Below are positions 17,715 to 25,282 of a stretch of 64,000 bases of DNA, piece by piece. The notes under the pieces are model-generated. The model saw nothing but the letters and a program-made list of their open reading frames with translations. It was not told the origin of the DNA and did no database searches. The position numbers were made by a program, and so were the translations under genes. Position 1 is the first letter of the stretch. Every line of letters begins with the position of its first letter. Source of the stretch: Streptomyces collinus Tu 365 (GTDB lineage: Bacteria > Actinomycetota > Actinomycetes > Streptomycetales > Streptomycetaceae); NCBI RefSeq assembly GCF_000444875.1, contig NC_021985.1:7584170-7648169 (forward strand), read 5' to 3'.

Positions 17715-19393
17715 CGCAGTCCCTCCTCCTCGGCCGTCCGCACGACGTCCGGATGGTGCAGGTCGAACGCGGGCGACTCCGAGCGCACCCGGGGCAGTGC
17801 CACGAAGTTGTGCCGCGGCGGCGGGCAGGACGTCGCCCACTCCAGGCCCCGGCCCCAGCCCCACGGGTCGTCCTCGGTGACCCGCTTCCCCCGGACGGCG
17901 GTGCGCCAGACGTTGTACAGGAACGGCAGGGTGGAGACGCCGATCACGAACGCCCCCGCCGAGGAGATGGCGTTGAGCAGGGTGAAGCCGTCCGAGGGCA
18001 GGTAGTCCGCGTACCGGCGGGGCATGCCCTCCTCGCCGAGCCAGTGCTGCACGAGGAAGGTCGCCTGGAACCCCGGGAACAGCAGCCAGAAGTGCCACTT
18101 GCCGAGCCGCTCGTCCAGCATCTTCCCGGTGAACTTGGGCCACCAGAAGTAGAACCCGGCGAACATCGCGAACACCACCGTGCCGAACAGCACGTAGTGC
18201 AGGTGGGCGACGATGAAGTAGGAGTCGGTCAGGTGGAAGTCCAGCGGCGGCGAGGCGATCAGCACGCCGCTGAGCCCGCCCAGCAGGAACGTCACCAGGA
18301 ACCCCATCGACCACAGCATCGGCGTCTCGAACGAGAGCGAGCCGTTGATCATCGTCCCGGTCCACGCGAAGAACTTGATGCCCGTGGGCACCGCGATCAG
18401 GAACGACATGATGGAGAAGAACGGCAGCAGCACCGCGCCGGTGGCGAACATGTGGTGCGCCCACACCACCGCCGACAGCATGGTGATGCCGATCGTCGCC
18501 CCGATCATCGGCAGGTAGCCGAACATCGGTTTGCGGGAGAAGACCGGGATGATCTCGGAGATGATCCCGAAGAACGGCAGCGCGACGATGTACACCTCGG
18601 GATGGCCGAAGAACCAGAACAGGTGCTGCCACAGCAGCGCGCCCCCGTTCGAGGCGTCGAAGACGTGCGCCCCGAACTTGCGGTCCGACTCCAAGGCCAG
18701 CAGCGCGGCGGTCAGCACCGGGAACGAGGGCAGCACCAGGACCGAGGTGAAGAGCACGTTCCAGGTGAAGATCGGCATACGGAACATGGTCATGCCCGGC
18801 GCGCGCAGGGACACGATGGTGGCGATGAAGTTCACCGCGGTCAGGGTCGTCGAGACACCCGAGACCACCAGCCCCATCGTCCACAGGTCGCCGCCGGCGC
18901 CGGGGGAGAAGTAGGCGCTGTTCAGCGGGGCGTACGCGAACCAGCCGAACGCCGCCGCCCCGCCCGGCACCACGAAGCCGGAGATCACCATCAGCCCGCC
19001 GAACAGGTACATCCAGTACGACATCGCGTTCAGCCGCGGGAACGCCAGGTCGGGGGCGCCGATCTGCAGCGGCATGACCGCGTTGGCGAACCCGGCGAAC
19101 ATGGGCGTGGCGAACAGCAGCATCATGATGGTGCCGTGGATCGTGAAGAACTGGTTGTAGGTCTCCTCGCTCAGGAACTGCAGTCCGGGACGGGCCAGTT
19201 CGGCGCGCATGCCGAGCGCGAGCAGCCCGGCCAGCAGGAAGAAGGAGAACGCGGTGACCATGTAGAGCCGGCCGATCACCTTGTGGTCGGCGGTGAAGGC
19301 CCAGCGCAGCAGGGCCCGGCCGGGCCGCTGGGCGGGGGCCGAGTACCGTGCGGTGATCTCCCTGATCTCGGACATTTCCGGTGATTCGGTCAT
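17711..19393 (-). CDS. ctaD: Cytochrome c oxidase subunit I (copy 1)
   Basis: 560 residues, twelve membrane helices expected. CuB ligands are seen in WGHPEVY-type FGHPEVYIVALP and in WAHHMFATG; the heme ligands lie in TIHGTIMMLLF near the N terminus and in VAHLHYVLFG. These are the hallmarks of a heme-copper oxidase subunit I that reduces O2 and pumps protons. The start was taken at the ATG giving MTESPEMSEI; a second in-frame ATG six codons later (19375) is equally possible, and neither has a convincing ribosome binding site. The gene is followed by ctaF with a 4-bp overlap and is convergent with the solitary cytochrome b gene. A second ctaD lies at 57352-59046. Confidence 0.95.
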   Translation of the reverse strand: MTESPEMSEIREITARYSAPAQRPGRALLRWAFTADHKVIGRLYMVTAFSFFLLAGLLALGMRAELARPGLQFLSEETYNQFFTIHGTIMMLLFATPMFAGFANAVMPLQIGAPDLAFPRLNAMSYWMYLFGGLMVISGFVVPGGAAAFGWFAYAPLNSAYFSPGAGGDLWTMGLVVSGVSTTLTAVNFIATIVSLRAPGMTMFRMPIFTWNVLFTSVLVLPSFPVLTAALLALESDRKFGAHVFDASNGGALLWQHLFWFFGHPEVYIVALPFFGIISEIIPVFSRKPMFGYLPMIGATIGITMLSAVVWAHHMFATGAVLLPFFSIMSFLIAVPTGIKFFAWTGTMINGSLSFETPMLWSMGFLVTFLLGGLSGVLIASPPLDFHLTDSYFIVAHLHYVLFGTVVFAMFAGFYFWWPKFTGKMLDERLGKWHFWLLFPGFQATFLVQHWLGEEGMPRRYADYLPSDGFTLLNAISSAGAFVIGVSTLPFLYNVWRTAVRGKRVTEDDPWGWGRGLEWATSCPPPRHNFVALPRVRSESPAFDLHHPDVVRTAEEEGLR

Positions 19394-19558
19394 CGTGGGC
19401 GACGGTACTCCGCGGGCCCGGGGGGCCGCCCGCGCCACGCCCTGCGGGCCCACGCCCACGCCGCGCCCGGGTCCGCTGCCCGCTGTGCCGTCCGGGTGAA
19501 GCGCCGTCGGCCGGGCGCCGCCAGGCATCCGCCGGGCGCCCCCGGGTACCCGACGCCC

Positions 19559-19927
19559 ATGAACGCAGCCACGTACCAAGCAGCCGGGGGCGCTCACATG
19601 TTCGGATACATCCTCGTCCTCGTCGCCGGTGTCGCCATCACGGCCGGGCTGGTGTGGGCCGTCCGGCTCGGCATGAACGTACGCCGGCGGGAGTCCGCCC
19701 CGCCCCGTCCCGACGAGCAGCCCACGCTCCCGCCCGACGGGCCGGTGCGGGAGACGCGTGAGATGCGGGAGCCCCACGAGGTGCCGCGGGCCACGGACGA
19801 GAGCGAACGGCTCACGCCCCATCAGCTCGGCAACGTCGGCACCCGGCGCGCCGAGGACCAGCGCCGACCGCGGTGGTCCCCCGGGTCCAGTGGATCCTTC
19901 GGTGGCGGTGGCGGCGGCCGGACCTGA
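19559..19927 (+). CDS. DUF6479 family membrane protein
   Basis: 122 residues from the ATG at 19559; an ATG at 19598 with a GGGGG stretch upstream is a reasonable alternative start. One N-terminal membrane helix (FGYILVLVAGVAITAGLVWA) is followed by a charged cytoplasmic tail with the conserved LTPHQLGNVGTR segment and a Gly-rich C terminus. The pattern matches DUF6479 proteins that are widespread in Streptomyces, with no known function. It is divergent from ctaD. Confidence 0.75.
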   Translation: MNAATYQAAGGAHMFGYILVLVAGVAITAGLVWAVRLGMNVRRRESAPPRPDEQPTLPPDGPVRETREMREPHEVPRATDESERLTPHQLGNVGTRRAEDQRRPRWSPGSSGSFGGGGGGRT

Positions 19928-20063
19928 GGTGGTTCCGCCTGGTTTGTGTGGGTGCGGCACGGGGACCCGGACCGGACACACACCGTGCGACGGGCCGGGT
20001 GCGGGAGTCGTTCCCCGCACCGGCCCTCGGAGCCAGAGGGACTCAGAAAGAAGATGAAGCGCC

Positions 20064-20237
20064 GTGACCGCGCACAGCAGTGAGAAGACCACGCTCCCCT
20101 ATGCCGAGACCGGCTGGTCCAAGGCGAAGCGCCGCCAGGGCACCAAGGCGCGCACCTGTCTGCCGGCCGTGCTGGAACGTTCCGCCACCCAACGGGGCGC
20201 CGAGGCCGACGACAACATAGTCCGCGGCGAGGACTGA
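20064..20237 (+). CDS. Small basic hypothetical protein (57 aa)
   Basis: An open frame from GTG to TGA whose codons end almost always in G or C, as in the neighbouring genes. The product is hydrophilic and basic in the first half (GWSKAKRRQGTKART) and acidic in the last ten residues (EADDNIVRGED). No family is recognised and no membrane segment is present. An AG-rich stretch lies upstream of the start. It sits alone between the DUF6479 gene and the methyltransferase gene. Confidence 0.5.
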   Translation: MTAHSSEKTTLPYAETGWSKAKRRQGTKARTCLPAVLERSATQRGAEADDNIVRGED

Positions 20238-20379
20238 GCGGCGCGAACTGGGCGGCGGCCGGTGTGGCAAACAAAGGTCCGAACCGGACGATCGCCGCTA
20301 GGGTGAGGCCGCGAGCCGGGGGAGCGGCGCTCGGCTCACGCAGCCATGCCCCGCCTCCCGTCCGCCAGGAGATGTCCCA

Positions 20380-21183
20380 GTGAAACGGCACGAGTTCCTG
20401 CGGGAGCTCCACAAGGTCAGCGCGAACCGCAACTACCTGGAGATCGGCGTCAACGACGGGCGCAGCCTGACGCTGTCCCGGGTGCCCAGCATCGCGATCG
20501 ACCCCGCGTTCAAGGTGGTCACCGAGATCCGCTGCGACGTGCACCTCGCCAAGGCGACCAGCGACGACTTCTTCGCCCGCGACAACCCCCTCGCGCACCT
20601 CAGGGGCGGCCGCCACCCGCTGCGCAACCTGGCACGCAACCGCAGCCCGTTCGGGTACTTCAGACGCACCACCGTCGACCTGTCCTTCATCGACGGCATG
20701 CACCTGTTCGAGTACGCGCTGCGGGACTTCATCAACATCGAGAAGCACGCGGACTGGGCCAGCGTGATCGTCTTCGACGACATGCTCCCGCGCAACGTCG
20801 ACGAGGCCGCCCGCGACCGGCACACCAACGCCTGGACCGGCGACGTCTACAAGCTGGTCGAGATCCTGGGCCGCCACCGCCCGGACCTGGTCACGGTCCT
20901 GGTCGACACCGCGCCCACCGGCCAGCTCGTGGTGTTCGGCGCCGACCCGGCGAGCACCGTCCTGAAGGACCGCTACGACGAGATCGTCGCGGAGTTCGAC
21001 GTGCCCGACCCGCAGAAGGTGCCCGAGTCCGTCCTGGAGCGCACCACGGCCGTCGCGCCCGCGGACTTCCTCGGCGCCGGCTTCTGGAAGCCGCTGGTGG
21101 CGGCCCGCAACCGCGGGACCGGACGGGCCCGCGGCTGGGAGCCGCTGCGGCGCGCGCTGGCGCCGTACTCCGTCAGCCGCTGA
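20380..21183 (+). CDS. Class I SAM-dependent methyltransferase-like protein
   Basis: 267 residues from a GTG with AGGAG nine bases upstream. The N-terminal YLEIGVNDGRSL is the glycine-rich SAM-binding loop; VPSIAIDPAF follows at the position of motif II, and SFIDGMHLFEYALRDF plus VIVFDDMLPRN complete the fold of the Methyltransf_24-like group. Such proteins are often found in carbohydrate and cell-wall polymer clusters. Here the convergent neighbours are an RmlC-type epimerase and a glycosyltransferase, which supports a sugar or glycopolymer substrate, though the acceptor is not known. The 3' end overlaps the rmlC 3' end by 11 bp. Confidence 0.85.
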   Translation: MKRHEFLRELHKVSANRNYLEIGVNDGRSLTLSRVPSIAIDPAFKVVTEIRCDVHLAKATSDDFFARDNPLAHLRGGRHPLRNLARNRSPFGYFRRTTVDLSFIDGMHLFEYALRDFINIEKHADWASVIVFDDMLPRNVDEAARDRHTNAWTGDVYKLVEILGRHRPDLVTVLVDTAPTGQLVVFGADPASTVLKDRYDEIVAEFDVPDPQKVPESVLERTTAVAPADFLGAGFWKPLVAARNRGTGRARGWEPLRRALAPYSVSR

Positions 21184-21781
21184 ACCGGCCCGAGCGCAGC
21201 CGCTCGTAGTGGGCGGAGCAGTCCGCGTAGCCGGGCAGCAGCCCGGACCGCTCCGCCTCGGCCAGAGTGGGCGCCTCGGCGTCCTTGGCCGACATCACCG
21301 GCTCGACACCCTCCGGCCAGGGGATGCCCAGACCGGGATCGAGCGGATGCACGCCGTGCTCGCGCCCCGGCGCGTACCCGGCCGAGCACACGTACACCAC
21401 GGTGGCGTCGTCGGTCAGCGCCATGAAGGCGTGTCCGAGACCCTCCGCCAGGAACACGGCGTGCCGGGTGTCGTCGTCCAGGCGCACCGCCTCCCACCGG
21501 CCGAAGGTGGGCGAGCCCACCCGGACGTCCACGACCACGTCCAGCACGGCACCGCGCACACAGGTGACGTACTTGGCCTGCCCGGGCGGCACGTCGGCGA
21601 AGTGGACACCCCGCAGCACGCCTCGCCGGGACACCGAGCAGTTGGCCTGGGCGAGCGTGAGGTCGTACCCGGTGGCCTCGCGGAACTCCGCGCCCCGGTA
21701 CCACTCGTGGAAGCTGCCCCGCTCGTCCGGGAACACCTTCGGCTCCAGCACCCAGGCGTCCGCTATCCCCAACTGCCGCAT
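21173..21781 (-). CDS. rmlC: dTDP-4-dehydrorhamnose 3,5-epimerase-like protein
   Basis: 202 residues with the RmlC cupin pattern: PKVFPDERGSFHEWY at the N terminus, the catalytic histidine in RGVLRGVHF, DVVVDVRVGSPTFG, and the C-terminal LDPGLGIPWP. Members epimerise C3 and C5 of dTDP-4-keto-6-deoxyglucose on the way to dTDP-L-rhamnose or related deoxysugars. The other rml genes are not adjacent, so the enzyme may use a related keto-sugar. It begins 4 bp after the stop of the glycosyltransferase gene and is very likely co-transcribed with it. The start has a GGAGG upstream. Confidence 0.92.
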   Translation of the reverse strand: MRQLGIADAWVLEPKVFPDERGSFHEWYRGAEFREATGYDLTLAQANCSVSRRGVLRGVHFADVPPGQAKYVTCVRGAVLDVVVDVRVGSPTFGRWEAVRLDDDTRHAVFLAEGLGHAFMALTDDATVVYVCSAGYAPGREHGVHPLDPGLGIPWPEGVEPVMSAKDAEAPTLAEAERSGLLPGYADCSAHYERLRSGRFSG

Positions 21782-21785
21782 TCCG

Positions 21786-23741
21786 TCAGGCCCTCCGAGT
21801 CGTCGTGGTCGTGCCGGCGCTGCCCCGTACCACGCCGAGCAGGCGCCGCGCCGCGCGCAGCACCCGCCGCAGCGGCCGGGCCGGCGCGCCGCGGGTGACC
21901 TCGACGGCGCCCCGGGCGCGGCCTGCCCGCAGCAGCAGCGGCAGCGCGAGGACCCGGCCGCCGGCCGGGCGCAGGTCGGTCCGCCAGGTCGTGCCGCGCA
22001 GGTCGTCCGACGGGAGCGCGGCCTCCAGCAGCGCGTGCGCGCCGTCGGCGGGCGTGAGCACGGCGGCCCGGTCGAGCGTCCGGCCCGAGGCGGTGTCGGT
22101 CAGCCGCACCGCGACGTCGGTGGTGTCCGGGACGTGCAGCGGCAGCGCGACGGTCAGCACCTCGGTGTCGGACACCGCCGCGTCCGCCGGGGTGAGCCGG
22201 TGCAGGCCGAGCGACCTGACGGCCCGGTCCACGTCCAGGGAGAGGTTGCGGTACTGCTTCGTCCAGTACGGCAGCACCACCCGGCCGGCGACGAGCCCGG
22301 CGGGCGGCAGCGCGGCCGCCCGCTCCGGGGCGGGGCCCAGCCGGCACTCCTTGGTCCAGCCGCCGAGCGAGACCCGGACGTAGGCGTCCCACAGGCCGCC
22401 GGACAGCGCAGCGCCGCCCGCCGCGGCGGCGGGGTCCACGGTGGCCGTGCCGCGCAGCACCAGCCGGACGCGGCCGTCCCCGGCCGGCACCCGTTCGCGG
22501 CTGATCTCCACCGGCTGGAAGAAGGACGCGGCGGTCCGCCGGTCGCGCAGCACCAGGTCGGCGCGGGCGTCCTCGAAGCCGTCGGCGGCCGCGGCGGCCA
22601 GCCGTTCCGTGGCCTCGGCCAGGTCGGCGGGCGCGCTCCCGGCCGCGGGGCCGGACACCTCGGGGTCCACGGTCAGGGGGCCGTCGGGATCGTGGTACTC
22701 CGCGGTGAAGCGCACCCGCAGCGTGCCCTCCTGCCACTCCACGGCCGTGGGGACGGCCCTGGGCCGCACGCCCGTCTCCCAGGTGGCGTAGGCGACCAGG
22801 TCGTCGTACCGGTCCTCGCGGATCAGGGCGGCGACGATCCGCTGGTCGGGGCGGAGCCCGGGAGCGACCCCGGGGCCGAAGCGCTCCACGACGACCGCGT
22901 GCATCTCGCGCAGCAGGTCGCGCCGGTAATCGTCGGGCATCGCCAGCAGCCGGCGCCCGCTCATCCGCTCGACCATCTCCACCCGCAGCCAGCGGCGCAG
23001 CAGCCGGTCGCGCAGCGGGCCCGGCTCGGTGTACCGCTCGACGACGTCGAGGGCCTCACGCAGGTTCTTGAAGTAGCCGACGGGCTCGAAGCGCTGGAAG
23101 CCGGCGTTGGCAGCGTCCTCGCGTTTGACGTGGTAGTAGCAGACGTAGTCGCCGAGCACCGAGACGTTGTCCGCGCGCAGATAGGCCTCGGTGACGAAGA
23201 CGTGGTCCTCCAGGCGCCGCCGGCCCTCGGGGAAGCGCAGCCCGGTGCGCTCGAGGAAGGCGCGCCGGAGCATCTTGTGCGGGGTGAGGCTGTCGATCAG
23301 CGGGGCGTCGGCCACGGTGGCGCGCGGCCGGTTGCGGCGGAACAGCTCCACCGGCACCGGGCGGCCCTTGCCCGCCATCTTGCCCACGATCACGTCCGCG
23401 CCGTTCGCCACCCCGTAGGCGTACATCCGCTCCAGGGCCTCGTCGCCGAGGTGGTCGTCGTTGTCGACGAACATCACGAACTCGCCGCGGGACGCCTCGA
23501 TACCCACGTTGCGGGGCCTGCCCGACCAGCCGGAGTTCTCCTGGTGGATGACGCTGATGTGCCGGTGCTCGGCGGCGAGTGCGTCGAGCCGGGCCGGGGT
23601 GGCGTCCGTGGAGCCGTCGTCCACGAAGATCACTTCGAACTCGTCGGGAGGCAGTGACTGCCGCAGCAGCGAGGCGACGCACTCCTCGATGTACGGGCCG
23701 GGGTTGTACACGGGTACGACGACGCTGACCTTGACCGGCAT
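21786..23741 (-). CDS. Family 2 glycosyltransferase with long C-terminal extension
   Basis: 651 residues. Residues 1-~230 form a GT-A fold: VSVVVPVYNPGPYIEECV, the nucleotide-binding VIFVDDGSTD, and the metal-binding FVMFVDNDDHLG. The catalytic region follows around RRLEDHVF. Beyond ~330 the protein carries about 300 residues of beta-rich sequence ending in a basic tail. This layout recalls TarS/TarP-like wall teichoic acid glycosyltransferases, where the extra domains mediate oligomerisation; similarity is judged by layout only. No membrane segment is seen. It is the first gene of a pair with rmlC and has a GGAAG ribosome binding site. The likely role is decorating a cell-wall glycopolymer. 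Confidence 0.9.
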   Translation of the reverse strand: MPVKVSVVVPVYNPGPYIEECVASLLRQSLPPDEFEVIFVDDGSTDATPARLDALAAEHRHISVIHQENSGWSGRPRNVGIEASRGEFVMFVDNDDHLGDEALERMYAYGVANGADVIVGKMAGKGRPVPVELFRRNRPRATVADAPLIDSLTPHKMLRRAFLERTGLRFPEGRRRLEDHVFVTEAYLRADNVSVLGDYVCYYHVKREDAANAGFQRFEPVGYFKNLREALDVVERYTEPGPLRDRLLRRWLRVEMVERMSGRRLLAMPDDYRRDLLREMHAVVVERFGPGVAPGLRPDQRIVAALIREDRYDDLVAYATWETGVRPRAVPTAVEWQEGTLRVRFTAEYHDPDGPLTVDPEVSGPAAGSAPADLAEATERLAAAAADGFEDARADLVLRDRRTAASFFQPVEISRERVPAGDGRVRLVLRGTATVDPAAAAGGAALSGGLWDAYVRVSLGGWTKECRLGPAPERAAALPPAGLVAGRVVLPYWTKQYRNLSLDVDRAVRSLGLHRLTPADAAVSDTEVLTVALPLHVPDTTDVAVRLTDTASGRTLDRAAVLTPADGAHALLEAALPSDDLRGTTWRTDLRPAGGRVLALPLLLRAGRARGAVEVTRGAPARPLRRVLRAARRLLGVVRGSAGTTTTTRRA

Positions 23742-23865
23742 CCGGCTTCCAAGCCCCCTTGGTTCGCTTTCCGTGACCTGGTGGGCACGGTGCGCGTGGC
23801 CGAAATGTTAACGCGGCGCCCGGCGGGGGCGGTTGCCCGCCCGCACCGGCCGCCGGACGCGCTGG

Positions 23866-24450
23866 TCAGGCGTGCGTCTTGGCCAGCAGCTCCAGGATCT
23901 CCGCCGTCGTGCCGCTCTCGCCGAGCCGCGGGAAGATCCGCTCCACGCTGCCCCGGTGCGCCTCGGGGTCGCTGTCGGCCATGGCGTCCGTCGCGAGGGT
24001 GACGTGGTAGCCGTGGGCGTAGGCGTCGCGCGCGGTGGACTCGACGCCGATGCTGGTGGCGACGCCGGTCAGCACGATCTGGGTGACGCCGCGGCGGCGG
24101 AGCTGGACCTCCAGGTCGGTGCCGTGGAAGGCGCTCCAGTTGTGCTTGGTGACGCGGATGTCGCCGGCGTGGCCGGACAGCTCCTCGACGACCGTGTCCC
24201 AGCCCTCCGGGAAGGCGAGGCCCCGCGCCTGGCGCTCGGTGCGGCCGGGCACGGCGTCCGCGAAGTCGGGCGCGAAGGAGACCCGGACCAGCACCACGGG
24301 CAGACCGCGGTCCCGGAAGGCGTCGGCGAGTTCGGCCGTGCGCGCCACGACGTCGGCGCCGGCGTACGGCTGGGTGGGCATGCCCACGATGCCGTTCTGC
24401 AGGTCGATCGCGACGAGGGCGGTACGGGGGTCGAGCGTGGTGAGCGACAT
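23866..24450 (-). CDS. Isochorismatase-like (cysteine hydrolase family) protein
   Basis: 194 residues with the isochorismatase fold. The catalytic Asp is seen in ALVAIDLQNGI and the Lys in RVTKHNWSAFHGT. The position of the usual nucleophilic Cys is in GVATSIGVESTARDAYAHGY, where Gly stands instead of Cys. In true isochorismatases such as EntB and PhzD this position is also Gly, while nicotinamidases and N-carbamoylsarcosine amidases keep Cys. The protein is therefore more likely an enol-ether-type hydrolase, or an inactive relative, than an amidase. It lies downstream of the marR gene on the same strand, 270 bp away. Confidence 0.88.
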   Translation of the reverse strand: MSLTTLDPRTALVAIDLQNGIVGMPTQPYAGADVVARTAELADAFRDRGLPVVLVRVSFAPDFADAVPGRTERQARGLAFPEGWDTVVEELSGHAGDIRVTKHNWSAFHGTDLEVQLRRRGVTQIVLTGVATSIGVESTARDAYAHGYHVTLATDAMADSDPEAHRGSVERIFPRLGESGTTAEILELLAKTHA

Positions 24451-24719
24451 GAGTCGGTCGGGCCTTTCGAGGGGTGGGACGACCAGCGGGACGGTGGGAC
24501 GGAGGAGGGAGGAGGGAGGGGGGAGGGGGTGGGGCGGAGCAGACGGTGGATTCGGCGGGACCCGTGGGACCGGGCCGGGCGGGCGGACGCGCTGGACGCG
24601 GCCGGCCGGACCCTGCGGGCACGGGCACGGGCGCGGCGGACCCGGCCGGTGCGGGGCGGGTGCGGGACCCGCCGGCGTGCCGGGCGGGCCGCGGCGTCAG
24701 GGCTGGGAGAGCCGCGGCG
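24451..24719. other. Purine-rich intergenic stretch
   Basis: Non-coding gap between marR and the isochorismatase-like gene. It contains a strongly strand-asymmetric GGGA/GGAGG tract at about 24472-24540 and ends in the tandem repeat annotated separately. No gene with normal codon bias was found in it. The G-tract could form quadruplex or triplex structures. Confidence 0.5.
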
Positions 24720-24733
24720 TCAGGGCTGGGAGA
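24688..24733. repeat. Perfect 23-bp tandem duplication at the 3' end of marR
   Basis: The unit GCCGCGGCGTCAGGGCTGGG + AGA occurs twice head to tail (24688-24710 and 24711-24733) with no mismatch. The second copy holds the last codons and stop of marR; the first lies just outside the gene. Since 23 is not a multiple of three, the extra copy is tolerated because it falls after the stop. Confidence 0.9.
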
Positions 24734-25157
24734 GCCGCGCCATCAGCTCCAGCGCCCGCAGGACCGCCTGCCGCTCCTCCTCGGTGTAGCGGTCCTGGAA
24801 GGCGCGGGCCAGCCACTCCTCGCGCAGCTGCTTGTTGCCCTCGACCCGGGCCAGGCCGGCCTCGGTGAGGGTGACGAGCTGGCGGCGGCCGTCGTCGGGG
24901 TCGGGGGCGCGCCGGATCAGGCCGTGCTGCTCCAGGGCGGCGAGCGTGGTCGCCATCGACTGCGGACGCACTCCCTCCGCCGCGGCGAGGGCGCTGGCCG
25001 TGGCCGCGCCGTGCTTGCCGACCAGGGACAGGGCCGACTCCTGCGACGGTGTCAGGTCGGCGTCCTGCGCGACCTCGCGGATGCGGCGCCGCAGCCGGCT
25101 GAACACCACGCGCAGGTCACGGGCCGTGCGAACGGCGGATTCGGAGATGTCGGCCAT
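24720..25157 (-). CDS. MarR family transcriptional regulator
   Basis: 145 residues with a winged-helix DNA-binding core: LTPSQESALSLVGKHG, the helix-turn-helix ATASALAAAEGVRPQSMATT, and the wing PDPDDGRRQLVTLTEAG. Helices at both ends would form the dimer. The family usually represses its own and neighbouring genes and is released by small aromatic or oxidising ligands. It is divergent from the large FAD/Fe-S oxidoreductase gene, with a likely operator between them, and precedes the isochorismatase-like gene. One or both are the likely targets. Confidence 0.93.
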   Translation of the reverse strand: MADISESAVRTARDLRVVFSRLRRRIREVAQDADLTPSQESALSLVGKHGAATASALAAAEGVRPQSMATTLAALEQHGLIRRAPDPDDGRRQLVTLTEAGLARVEGNKQLREEWLARAFQDRYTEEERQAVLRALELMARLSQP

Positions 25158-25182
25158 GCCGCCACCCTAGATCAGGCAGGGC

Positions 25183-25210
25183 AAACTGTCCAGCCCAGAC
25201 TGTTCAGTTT
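25183..25210. promoter_or_regulatory. Probable MarR operator in the divergent intergenic region
   Basis: AAACTG (25183-25188) and CAGTTT (25205-25210) form an inverted repeat. Inside it ACTGTCCAG (25185) and ACTGTTCAG (25199) are near-identical direct copies spaced 14 bp, and the second reads on as the dyad ACTG-TT-CAGT. The element lies 26 bp from the marR start and 72 bp from the oxidoreductase start, as expected for a shared divergent operator. Confidence 0.55.
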
Positions 25211-25282
25211 TGGCTGATTCATTGGCCGGGTACTCGCCCGTCCTCGGACGGGGCAGCACCTCGGTGATCGCAAGGAGCGCAG

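Noticed and set aside
17753..19384. Long plus-strand open frames opposite both ctaD genes (also 57394-59052)
   Set aside because: They look alike only because both mirror the conserved ctaD genes. The translations are Glu/Gln/His/Arg-rich with no domain.
24451..24719. Possible small gene in the purine-rich gap after marR
   Set aside because: Frames there are Gly/Arg/Glu low complexity without start signals or the codon bias of the neighbours.
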